64,000 bases of DNA from Tanypteryx hageni (lineage: Eukaryota; Arthropoda; Insecta; Odonata; Petaluridae). Numbering within the stretch: position 1 is the first letter of the stretch; every line of letters starts with the position of its first letter. The position numbers and the translations under genes were made by a program. The DNA is taken from contig CM054116.1 of the NCBI GenBank assembly GCA_028673005.1, forward strand, positions 147,247,173 to 147,311,172. Direction: 5' to 3'. This document shows positions 53,242 to 63,344 of the stretch, piece after piece. The notes under the pieces were generated by a model. It did not search any database and had not been told where the DNA came from. It saw nothing but the letters and a program-made list of their open reading frames with translations.

Positions 53242-55573
53242 ATGGATGATAAAAGAAAATCGGGAATAGGAACGATATTCAAGTATTTGACGAAAAAACC
53301 AAAATTGGAAAACTGGATAGTCCTATCAAAATCACCCGAGACGGGTGAAAACTTGCAGACTGCATCGAATAACACTACTGGAACATTAATTAAATCAGAT
53401 ATCGCGGCTTACAAGAGCTTACTTATAAATGAAGATAAAGTGGATTTTATACAGAATTTGTGGAAACCAGATGATCTTTTTCCATTTCCATATATGACTG
53501 AAAAAAATGGAAAGAAAAGAAAATTTCAATTGCAATGGTTGCACAGATATAAGTGGCTTGCTTATTCGAGACTAGATATATGTTTTTGTAAATATTGTTG
53601 CTTATTCGCGCCAAAAGAAATTGGTAAAAGTAAATCTCAACCTTTAGGTCAACTCGCATCAAGTGGGTACAATAATTGGAAACATGCAGTTGAAACATTT
53701 GAAGCTCATGAAAAAGCGTTATATAATTCAAATTCATTATGTTCTTATGAAAACCTATGTGATATAATGACAGGCAAAAGAATAATTATCGACAAACAGC
53801 TCGATACGATGAGAATGAAACAAGTTATTGAGAATCGGAAACGCTTGGAACCCATAATCATGACTATAATGTTATGTGGACAGCAAGGTATTGCACTACG
53901 AGATCATGTGGATTCTGGAGAGTTTAACATTGATAAAAAGCCTGAGAAAAATGAAGGTAATTTCCGTGCAATCCTTAGAGCAAGGCTAGAAGCTGGTGAC
54001 ACCGATTTAAAAAATCACTTTAAACAATGCGGGCGAAACAGTACCTATTTAAGCGCCAACATCCAGAACCAAATAATAGAAATTTGTAATGATTTGATTC
54101 TGAAAGGACTTGTTAAAGAAGTAAATGATGCAAAATGTTTTGCTATTTTAGCAGATGAAACAACAGACATTTCAACAACTGAGCAATTGACATTATGCGT
54201 AAGATACGTAGATAAGGAAATTAGAGTTTTCGAGAAATTTTTACAGTTTGTTCTAGTTATCGACACTAGAGGAAAAGGTTTGGCTTCTACCATTATAGAT
54301 AGTTTACTAAAATTTGGTATTGATATTTCCTACCTTCGAGGTCAGGGGTATGATGGTGCTGCTTCCATGAGTGGCAAATTTGAAGGTGTTCAGGCACATA
54401 TACAACAACAGCTCCCACAAGCATTATATGTACATTGTACCTCGCATTGTTTAAATTTAGCCATTGGAAACAGTGCAAATAATCAAGATATAAGGAATTG
54501 CTTAGGAATTATTGAAAAATCATACACTTTTTTTAACACTCCAAAGCGATTAAATATATTATCAAAAAAATTAGCGAGTTTATTCCCAATTGTAGGCATC
54601 TACAATTGAAGCAGATGTGCCCAACTAGATGGATAGAGCGTCATGATTCTGTCATGGTAAAGGTGGAACTTTAGATGCAATTTACTTAGCGCTCGAAGAA
54701 ATAAGTGACTGGAATGACAAAGACACTTCATCTACAGCACAGATTCATCAGAATGCAATATTCCAAGGAAAATTTTTGGTGTCTTTGTATAGTATACAAA
54801 AACTGTACAGTTATACGCTGCCATTAAGTAGAGTATTACAAAGTGAAAACATTGACTTAATTTCCGTAATACATCTCGTTGAAGATGTAACATCTGCTCT
54901 AAAATGTATCCGAGAAAACGCTGATACAAACTTTGCAAATATTTTCAAAGAGGCAACAGAAAAAGTAGGAGATTTTGGGGTTGAAATTACAATACCGAGG
55001 ATATCGAAATATCAAAAAAATAGAAATAATATTCCTACTGAATCAGCGGAAGTTTATTACAGGCGGTCTATGTTTATTCCATTTTTGGATTGTCTTGTGA
55101 CACAATTAGAGACGAGATTCTTGGCTCATAAAAGTATTTTAAAATCCTTCATGTGCCTCCTTCCAAAAGGATGCAGTTCTACATCAGACGTAGATAGCCT
55201 ATCAACTTTGGCAAAATTTTATTCCGTGGAAGTATGCGATTCAGTCTTAGAGAGTGAACTAAAGCTTTGGCAAAAACGGTACGAAAACAGGATACCCCCT
55301 ACAAATGCATTAGAAGCATTAATGCAATGCAATCAAAATATATATCCAAACATTCATTATCTATTAAAAATATTTGCAACTCTGCCGGTATCAACTAGCA
55401 CAGCAGAGAGAACATTTTCAACGTTAAGAAGAATGAAAACGTACTTGCCTAATTCCATGGGACAGGAAAGACAATGGTTTAGCGCTCCTCAACATTTATA
55501 GGGAATGGAATTGCTCCCCAAAGACATATTAGATGAATTACAAAAAAAGACAAGATTAGATACAAAATTGTAA
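53242..55573 (+). pseudogene. hAT transposase (ZMYM1-like), two frameshifts
   Basis: 53242-54609 is open for 455 codons. It starts MDDKRKSGIGTIFKYLTKKP. The TTF-type finger spans residues about 85-160 (DICFCKYCCLFAP; NNWKHAVETFEAHEKA), followed by a DUF4371-like region. The catalytic core has LADETTDIS (first Asp) and GQGYDGAASMSG (second Asp), then HCTSHCLNLAIG. A shift occurs at about 54605 (MCPTRWIERHDS follows in another frame). The open frame 54776-55501 carries the C-terminal half with LPVSTSTAERTFSTLRRMKT, the hATC motif. A second shift near 55485 displaces the last 30 residues (PKDILDELQKKT) up to a stop at 55571-55573. Confidence 0.9.
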
Positions 55574-56464
55574 TTGTGTTACCCAATTAATTTTTATTTT
55601 ATATTTTAGTAAACAAAACCTATAAATATTAATTTCATGATATGAAAAATCGAAAGATTTATATTAAAATTCAATGTTAATATACATATTTCTATGAGAA
55701 ACTGAGAATGTTTGTTCTAAATAACAGAAATTTTTGTAACCAACATTGTTTTTCATTTTATATGTTTTTATGAATGCCTATATGCAGAGGCTGATTTATG
55801 CATAGGCGCTAGCTGGGGACCTTGTATTTTTTATGACAACTTATTTTTTTTATTTGTAAATCAACGTATTTTCTTTTGGCTGTAATGGTATAAATGTTGT
55901 AATTTTTAAATTAAATATATTTTATCCACAGGATAATAAATGTGTTGTTAAAAATATGTATTTTCATACACTAAATCAATGAGTTTCATTCTAAATATAC
56001 CACTGCCTATGTATATGTTTGTTTGTGAATACATGCATGTGTGTGCATGTTTACATATAAAAATGTAAACATGGAAATGAGTGTTTACCATTGTGCCCCC
56101 CCCCCCCCCCAACAAAAATCCTGGGTACGCCTATGCTCTCTCTCATATTATTTATTTATTTATTTATTAAGAATTATCCAAAAACAGCCAGGTTTGGCCT
56201 TTTACATCGAATATTGCAACAAATTGTTAACAATAACAACAATTAGAAATGAAATGAAGTATTAGATGAAATGATGATGGAAATGGGCTGAGAAGGACTA
56301 CTGGTTAGTTTCTCGTTATTGTGGAACTGTATGAGGGAAGTGATGAAAACAGGTCGAGGGAGGGATTGAGTGACGATAGAGAGTTGAAGGATTGAGGGAT
56401 ACGGTAAAACATGGATCTTTGGGATATGGAGAGGCGACATTTGGGTTGATGAAGAAGTCTGAAG

Positions 56465-59190
56465 TTACGGGTAGGGCGGGGAGGTACCCTTTAGAGAAAA
56501 AAAGGAGGTGATGTTTGATCTGCAGCGGCCGTTCATTACGAGGTAAAGAAATTTAAAATCTGCGATTTTGCGTCTGAGGGGGAGAGGGGTTAAACGGAGG
56601 GTAGAAAAAATTTCGTCTCGTGTTAAGATGCGGAAATTTGTGACACGATATCGAACTATTGCGAGGAAGAAGTTATGTGGACGGTTTAGGGGAGCGAGGG
56701 TTGATGGGGAGGCTGAGGACCATATAGGGGAACAGTACTCAAGAAGGGGTAGTACACGGGCGGTAAAAACGGATTTAAGAGCATGGGGGTCCTTGAGTTC
56801 TGTGAATCTATGGAGGAGGCCAACTATTGACATGGCCTTAGGTGTGATTTTGTTGATGTGGTTAGCAAACGTAAGTTTTGAATCGCAAGTTACGCCCAAA
56901 TCCTTATGTGAGGTGGAAGAGGGGATTACCAGATTGGAGTAAAGGTAGGATGTGGGTATGGGATTTTTACGGAGCGTGAAGGTAAGGGAAATCGATTTTG
57001 CAGGATTGACTTTGAGATTCCACAGAGAACACCAATTATTTATGGAATGGAGTGCAGCTTGGAGAGATCCACTATCGCTAGGATTATTCACCTTTCGGAA
57101 AATTTTGCAGTCATCAGCATATAAAAGAATGTTGCAGCCGCTAGCGACGATGGAATCCACAATGTCGTCCAGGTATAAGGTGAACAGGAGGAATCCGAGG
57201 ACGCTGCCCTGCGGGACGCCAGAGGGAACGGATGTGGGGGAGGAAGAAATGCCATCAAGAACGACAAGCTGTTGACGAAGAGATAAGAAATCAGACAATA
57301 GGGAGAGAAGAGGGCCATGAATATTGTAGCGGTTTTCTAGTTTGTGAGTAAGAAGTTTATGGAGTCGAAAGCTTTTGCGAAATCGATGTAGCAGACGTCG
57401 AGTTGGGAAGACTCTTCGAATGCCGCGGTGATGTGGTGAAGGAGGACGGTGAGATTAGTAAGGCACGATCCACCGGGAAGGAAACCATGTTGATGAGGTG
57501 AAATATAGGGAAGGGTGAAGGAGAGAAGGCGGTTATGGATAATACGTTCAAAGAGGATAGATAAGATCGGGAGGATGGAAATTGGGCGATAGTTCTCCAC
57601 ATTATCTTTAGGGCCACCCTGCGAAATTGGTGTGACGCTGGCTGTCTTCCACATACTCGGGAAAGAGCCGACTGTAAAAAATCTATTAAAAACTATAGAA
57701 ATGGGGAGATGGAGAGTGGATGCAGTATGGCGAAAGAAAAAGGAGCCGATGTTGTCCGGACCGGTGGCTTTATTAGGAGGTAGGGTAAAAAGAAGGCGAT
57801 AGACTTAATGAGGAGAGGTCGAAATAAAAGAGAGAGACTGAGGACAAAGAGGTTTTATGGGGAGGAGAGGGGTAGGATGGGGGGTCAATGAAAAATTGGA
57901 GGAAAAATATTGGTTGAAAAATGTGGATCTCTCGTCGGCTGAACAAGTGTTTGGGCCAAAAAACATGTGAGGAGGAATACGGGAGGATTTTTTCCTCAAG
58001 TTGATTAGAGTCCAGAACCTTTTGGAATTTTCTTTTACTTCGGACGCAATAGAATTCACGAAATTTTTGTAGTCACGTCTGAGGAGTGACCTGGCACATC
58101 GTCAAAGTATCGCCAAGGCGTTGCGGGTGCGGACGTTGGGGAAAGATTTCGTCAGCCTCCAAGCAGCTTCCTTGTTCCTAAGGGTGAGGGCAGTTTCAGC
58201 GGATATCCAGATATCCAGAGGATGGCGCCATTCAGGATCTCGTACAGTAGTGAGAGTGCATCGTCGGGGGAACCGAGCTGCAGGAGGTCCCAGGGCACGG
58301 TTTATACCTGGCCAGCCAGCCTTATTCCAGGCTCTTATGTTGCGGTTTGTGGGTGGGGAGGGCTGAGAATTTTGAGGGGAGGAGAGGGGTAGCGTACATT
58401 CCAGCGAGTCATGGTCGCTTTCAAAAATATTCGTACCAGAGGAAACGGAACCCACATTGACGGAAGAAAGGACAAAATCCAGAGTTGCCAAATTACGGGT
58501 GGGATTTAAATTACATTGGAGTAATCCGAGGCCGTGAATGAAATGGTCGATGAAGAATTGATCGTGGCGATCGCTGCCGATACCCTCGGTGGGAGATGCC
58601 CAGGCACTGGATAGATTAAAGTCCCCAAAAAGAAACACTTTACCTAAAGTAAGGGCACGCAACACCGAGACGAAACAATTTTCAAGGACTGATAAGCGGC
58701 TATCGGGGGGACGATAAAAACAGCAAATAAAAATGTCTTTCCTCGAAGAAAAATTAGGATTAACATCCGCACAAACCTCAGTCCAAACGATTTCACAGGC
58801 GGTTTCCAAATCCATGCGGCGCTTTGCAGGCAGGGAGGAGTTTATAGCCACGAGAACACCACCCCCTCTGCCAACACGATCGCGGCGAAAAATTTGATGG
58901 CTGTTTGAGAAGGAGAATTCACTATCACTGACACTGGGGGATAGCCATGTCTCAGCAAGCGCGATTACGTGGAAACTCGACAATTCACCAAAGTTTGAGG
59001 CAACAGAGGAGATTTTGTTTTTGACACTCCTTACGTTTTGATAGTACGCAATGAAACTATTGGAATACTGGCAAAAATTGGGGCCAGGATTTACTTCCAC
59101 GCCACCGGCGAGCAACAGTAGGAAAAGAGATAACTTGAGGAGATGGCAGGGCGAAGCGGGAGCAGCGGACGGTGGCGCTGTAGGGCTCCC
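56465..59190 (-). pseudogene. CR1/L2 ORF2: 2A-like leader, endonuclease, reverse transcriptase
   Basis: The minus-strand frame enters from upstream with LLKLSLFLLLLAGGVEVNPGP (59145-59085), close to the 2A peptide consensus D-x-E-x-NPGP. The endonuclease (59080-58400) has YYQNVRSVKNK, LAETWLS, FLFGDFNLSS and SDHDSLE. After a stop near 58102 come the linker and RT: ATGPDNIG, WKTASVTPISQGGPKDNVEN, YRPISILPI, CYIDFAKAFDS, GVPQGSVLGFLLF and the catalytic LLYADDCKIFR. Breaks lie at about 58100, 57800 and 57335. The C-terminal part (GVTCDSKLTF, LLEYCSPIWS) is open to 56465. Mildly damaged, so fairly young. Confidence 0.85.
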
Positions 59191-59487
59191 ATGACAGATG
59201 GACCCCAGGGATAGAGTACAGGCAGAGAAGCAGTGAAATGAAAAAGATCACCCACTGAGTATTAACTGATCGTAAGTGCCATTCCTTGTTGTGGGCGATG
59301 CAGACGAATGAAAATTACACTTCTGTGCAAACAAGCTCGCACATATCAGCAGAAACAACACCAAAAGGACGAAAAACGCGAGAGCACGACGAGCGAGCAT
59401 GAACACACTGGCGGCCATCTTCTTCCTACTCCATTCAAAGCATGCATTTCTTATGAATATAGTATAAGGATTAAGGCGACAATACAA
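59100..59487 (-). other. 5' region of the CR1/L2 element
   Basis: A short ORF (59487-59248) includes MAASVFMLARRALAFFVLLVLF, a hydrophobic stretch of unknown meaning. It could be a remnant of ORF1 or 5' untranslated sequence. No RNA-binding or esterase motif is visible. Confidence 0.3.
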
Positions 59488-59909
59488 TCTCGAGGTTTAA
59501 CAATGACATGGTCGGCAAGGCAACATATCGTTAAAAAGCTTAAATTTTTCCAATAAAATTGATTAAAATGTATATTTTGAGCAATTTAGAATTGTAGGCA
59601 AAATGTGACTGTAAGAATATGAAATGTTATTTATTTTTCTTTAATATGGACCAGGTCCAAAGATTGTAGGTCAATTATTTCTAATTTTAATTTGCAAAAG
59701 AGTGCAAGTCTGTAAGTAAAAAAATTGATTTTTACATGTTATCTTATGGGAAATGACACCCCCCTCCTCCCACAAAAAATAAAAATTCTGACCCCGAGGT
59801 GCAAATCCTCATGGTCCCATTAGTAAGTGTATCAAATTTAAAGTCTCTAAGTTTCTTACTTTTCAAGATTTGCTGTCTGCACACACACATTGCCTTTTAT
59901 TAATATAGA

Positions 59910-61180
59910 TGACTATGTCTGATTGTTCCTTTTGTAACTGGTGAACTATGTCCTCAGAGAGAACCATCCTATAAGCCAAACACAATTTTTGAAGATTGGA
60001 GACATCACACATTACTAAAAGGATACAGAATAGTTCTCTCAGTTTTTTACTGTGGCTTCTTCTAATGTAGAATCTCAATGAGAATCATCCTCTAATAGTC
60101 CTAAAGCTTTGCAAACTAACTGATAATTTGGTAAAATCTGATTATTTACAGTATGCAAACTCATGAATGAAGTTGGTCCTCTAACAGTATGGAGCAACAT
60201 GCAGAGAAAATGGCATTCAGAGTTGCTAGGATGAATGATGTACACCAGTGGTTTACCGCAGAATCTGGGAGCCCACTGCAGCAAATAAAACAGGGCCTTC
60301 CTATGTAAATCTTAAATATTTTCCAAGCTGAATTACTTATCATTACCTGTATATTAATGAAGAATTCCTCCCCCTCCCTCACACAAACACTACTGATATT
60401 TTGAAGTCTGAAATTATCAAAAATTATATTCATTACTCTATGACATTGAGTAGTATGCTTAATAACCTACTTACTTAATTGGTCCATGCCGGTGGAGCAG
60501 TGGTTGTAAAACTCATCAATGGTTTCAAGTATTGTGGGTTCGATTCTTGGTCAAGGTCAATGATGTTTCACTGCTAAAAAATGACAAGTATTCCTTTGGC
60601 TAGGAAGTGAAGCCGTCGATTCTGTGTATTGTACAATGCCGGTGCACTTCAAAGAACCCCTTTTCATATGAGATATTAGGTGGCTAAGCCCCTGGCACCT
60701 GTTTTCATGTGGAGAAATGTCTCTTCTCAGCAATATAAAGCCGTATTGCAGAAATTGCAATTACATTTTTTGAGTTCCTAAATTGGGCGTCAGATGCCTT
60801 AGTATGGTTTGAATGATAGGGGGCCCTCTAAATCTAGGAGACCTCCAGCATTGCATGGGTTGCAGGGCTTATCAGTATGCCCCTAGTGTACTCTATGCCA
60901 ATTATATCACTTGATTTGATATAAGGGCAACCTGGGACATTATCCCCTTACTCACAATGACAAAATCTCTTCGAGTTTTGGTGCCAAGTGTAATATTTTG
61001 GGATCTCGTTGTACAGAAGAGTCCTTGCAAAGTCATCCTCCTTACAAAGTTCAAAAAAGCCATTAAATTTGTTCTTGGTGGATTCAGCACTTGGTTTTGA
61101 ACATTCTCTGGTGTGAAGTAGACATGCTGTCCATTTTCAAGATGGATGGACAAATGGAAAATGGTATCCAGATGTTTCAC
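59910..61180 (-). pseudogene. Helitron-1 helicase, N-terminal segment, split by an insertion
   Basis: 61180-60902 reads FHLSIHLENGQHVYFTPENV and LNPPRTNLMAF, standard in the region before the Pif1 core of Helitron proteins. Then decayed LLYNE/YYTW-like remains follow. After an interruption (about 60890-60310), 60284-60075 reads VYIIHPSNSECHFLCMLLHT, VRGPTSFMSLHTVN and ALGLLEDD, and 60078-59910 reads KLRELFCILLVMC and LSEDIVHQLQKEQSDIV. At 59910 it meets Helitron-2. Stops and shifts throughout; inactive. Confidence 0.85.
60478..60890 (+). mobile_element. tRNA-derived SINE-like insertion
   Basis: The head GCCGGTGGAGCAGTGGTTGT resembles an A box, and GGGTTCGATTCTTGG about 45 bases on is a near-consensus B box (GGTTCGANNCC). 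An unrelated body to about 60880 follows. It lies where the Helitron helicase reading is interrupted. End points and target duplication are not defined. Confidence 0.55.
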
Positions 61181-61362
61181 CCACAGACACTTCTCCCAGG
61201 GGTCATTTCACCCTTACACTCTTCATCCATGGGTTGTTTCACCCTCAGACATTTTACCCAGGAGAAGTTTCATCCAAAGAAGTTTCACCCATAGGTGTTT
61301 CGCTCACAATACAGTTCCCCCACATAAGGTTTCACCCCAAGATCTTTCACCCATTGTTTTTG
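61165..61362. repeat. Degenerate 15-17 bp minisatellite, about 12 copies
   Basis: On the minus strand the unit is near GGGTGAAACTTCTGT, with copies such as GGGTGAAACATCTGG, GGATGAAACTTCTCCT, GGGTGAAACAACCCAT and GGGGTGAAACCTTATGT. It begins where the recognisable Helitron helicase sequence ends. Confidence 0.8.
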
Positions 61363-62390
61363 GCCCATGCTTCAGTTTAAATTTTAAAAATTAAAATGAA
61401 TACATTATAAAAGGAAGTCTTTACTAGTAGAATAGAATCACTATTTTACCCAAACTAAGGGAGGTGAAAATGCATACTTATGAAAATTCATTTTATGAAT
61501 TTATTGACTGTCGAAATTACAAATACAAAGGGTATTCATTTTCAAAAATAATATGGGTGTGTTAAAATTCATTTTCTTAAATCGTCTATAGACTGTTGAA
61601 ATTACAATTACAAAGTGTATTCTTTTCGAAAAATGTTATTCGTGAGTGTAAGTACCATTAAAACATTAAAAACATTACATTTAATTCTCAAGTGAAATCA
61701 TTTGGGCCATTCTCTGTACCAGATAGCAATGTTTAAATAACTGTTAAGTTAATCAAAGCTGTGAAAACTACATAAATAATATTTGTTATTAAGCCTTATC
61801 AGGTTTATTTAATTTCTAAATGAATTAAAAAAGAAAATAGGAAGAAAATCTTCATATTCTCAGCAAATTGAAATCGAGAATTAGGCAACTCATTAAGATT
61901 ATTCAAAAGAACTACTGCATTTGAAGTGTTAGAAATATTATAACAATCATGGTGTTGATGTTTATCAAATTCATTTTTATTGAGAGATCTATTTAGCAAA
62001 GGAAGTTCATATAGTATCATTTTACTATTGCAAAAATATATTTCTTTCTCACTTCTTTTGTGATATGCCTATTTTCTGCATTTTTAGAATGAGATATATA
62101 CACACTGTATTTCTGAATACAGAAACAATTTGACTCCTATTACACAAAGAAAACTCAATTTTCAGATTGGCTAATGCCCTAGTAAGTATAGAATGGAAAT
62201 TTCGTTTTAACATAACATATTTTTATCTTTAATATGTTATTATTTATTTGTTTAATAAAGTGAATTACATTATAGAAACTGTTATTTTTATAGTAAGGAA
62301 CTATCTGTTTCTTATCATGGAATGAAATGATTAATTAAAAATACATCTAACATACAAATATCCTGTTTTAGAACTTTATTTTATAAATGG
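61363..62390. other. AT-rich stretch, nothing assigned
   Basis: No coding motif. A weakly duplicated phrase (GAAAATTCATTTTATGAATTTA ... AAATTACAAATACAAAG, then AAATTCATTTTCTTAAATCG ... AAATTACAATTACAAAG) recurs with a period of about 100 bases at 61475-61625. Confidence 0.4.
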
Positions 62391-63020
62391 TACAGCACTT
62401 AATAGAGTTAACAAAATTAGGGATTTAGGTGTGTGTTTTGATTCATTATTTGTTTCCTAGCCATATTAATTCTGTTGTAAAGAAGGGATTACAAATGCTT
62501 GGATTTATTTCAAGGAATACTAGCATGTTCCGAAATGTCACTTCTTTAAAGATACTGTATTGTTCCCTGGCAAGACCCCATTTAGAATATGCTTCACCTG
62601 TGTGGTCACCATATTACCAAAAGCCATTCTCACTCAACTGAGAAAGTTCAGCATAAGTTTTTAAGGCTGGTTAATTTCAAACTCGGGTATTGCACATCTG
62701 ACTTACATTATCAACACCTTCTTTCTAGTCTCAACTTAAAAACACTAAATTTCCATTGAGAAATCTCTGATATTGTAACATTACTAAAAATAGTAAATTC
62801 CACTTATGACTGCCCCGATCTATTTTCATTAATTCAGTTTTGGATACCTTCTTATAATACTAGATCCACTGATATAATTTTTAACAATGCCTGTACTACA
62901 AACAATATATACAACTCACCAATAAACCACCTTCAATGTTTAGGTAATTTGTTTTTATCCCATAATTCTTTAGACCTTTTTGAAACTACTGTTAATCAAA
63001 TCAAGGCAATCCCTGAGTCT
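62391..63020 (+). pseudogene. Non-LTR RT C-terminal fragment
   Basis: The frame reads LNRVNKIRDLGVCFDS, then after a break HINSVVKKGLQMLGFISRNT, LKILYCSLARPHLEYASPVW and SPYY. This is the RT thumb and C-terminal region (LGV.FDS; RPHLEYAS.VW). Further remains with stops reach about 63020, then an A-rich tail near 63225-63255 (AAATAAAATATTTAAAAATT). 5' truncated and inactive. Confidence 0.75.
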
Positions 63021-63344
63021 ATGTAGTAATTGTGTGTTCTGGTCATATTTTATGCAAGTTATGAAGTATATATTGTATGTATTATTTAAATTAGGTATGT
63101 TTTACTTATGTATGTTCTGTAACATTTATGAATCAGGTATGCATACTTTATGCATTATTATATATGTATTATACATGCACTGTAACTTATACTGTAATTT
63201 GGGTTCTTACCTGTACTGGTTTATTAAAATAAAATATTTAAAAATTTTTTTTTTTAAGTATATACACTTTTATATGCACTCAAAAGTAGAAAATGAATTT
63301 TTCTGCACTTGAATTAAATTAACAAGCACACACATATATAACAA

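Larger units (their letters stand above)
50724..56135 (+). mobile_element. hAT transposon (ZMYM1-like) with CTCTCTCT duplication
   Basis: CTCTCTCT lies at 50716-50723 and 56136-56143. The left end CAGTGGCGTACCGAGGGG and inverted right end CATAGGCGTACCCAGGAT match at 10 of the first 12 bases. Homopolymer G (left) and C (right) runs follow. The 5412-bp element encodes a transposase on the plus strand (53242-55573). Its 5' part contains pieces of another hAT. Confidence 0.9.
56149..59490 (-). mobile_element. CR1/L2-type non-LTR retrotransposon, nearly full length
   Basis: On the minus strand it runs from about 59490 to a 3' (AAATA)n-type tail at about 56149-56165. It carries an ORF with endonuclease and RT. 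The 5' boundary is approximate. It abuts the right target duplication of the hAT at 56136-56143 and lies inside Helitron-2. Confidence 0.75.
50449..59909 (-). mobile_element. Helitron-2, non-autonomous, inserted at A|T in Helitron-1
   Basis: On the minus strand the insert begins TCTATATTAATAAAAGG at 59909, preceded by A (59910). It ends GGGCAATTATGCTAG at 50449, followed by T (50448). TC at the 5' end, CTRR at the 3' end, insertion between A and T and no target duplication are the Helitron signature. Deleting it rejoins the helicase codons in frame. Its own sequence is only about 0.65 kb (50449-50715 and about 59500-59909); the rest is a hAT and an L2/CR1-like element that inserted into it. 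A 3' hairpin was not clearly identified. Confidence 0.75.
42545..61180 (-). mobile_element. Helitron-1, an ancestral Helitron split into three helicase segments
   Basis: Three Pif1-type helicase segments lie on the same strand in the right order: 61180-59910, 50448-49284 and 42673-42545. Removing the gypsy (42674-49283 plus one GCCTT) joins the last two in frame. Removing the second Helitron (50449-59909) joins the first two in frame. A SINE-like insert interrupts the first segment. No Rep (HUH) domain is visible, so the upstream half is missing or too decayed. Confidence 0.8.
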
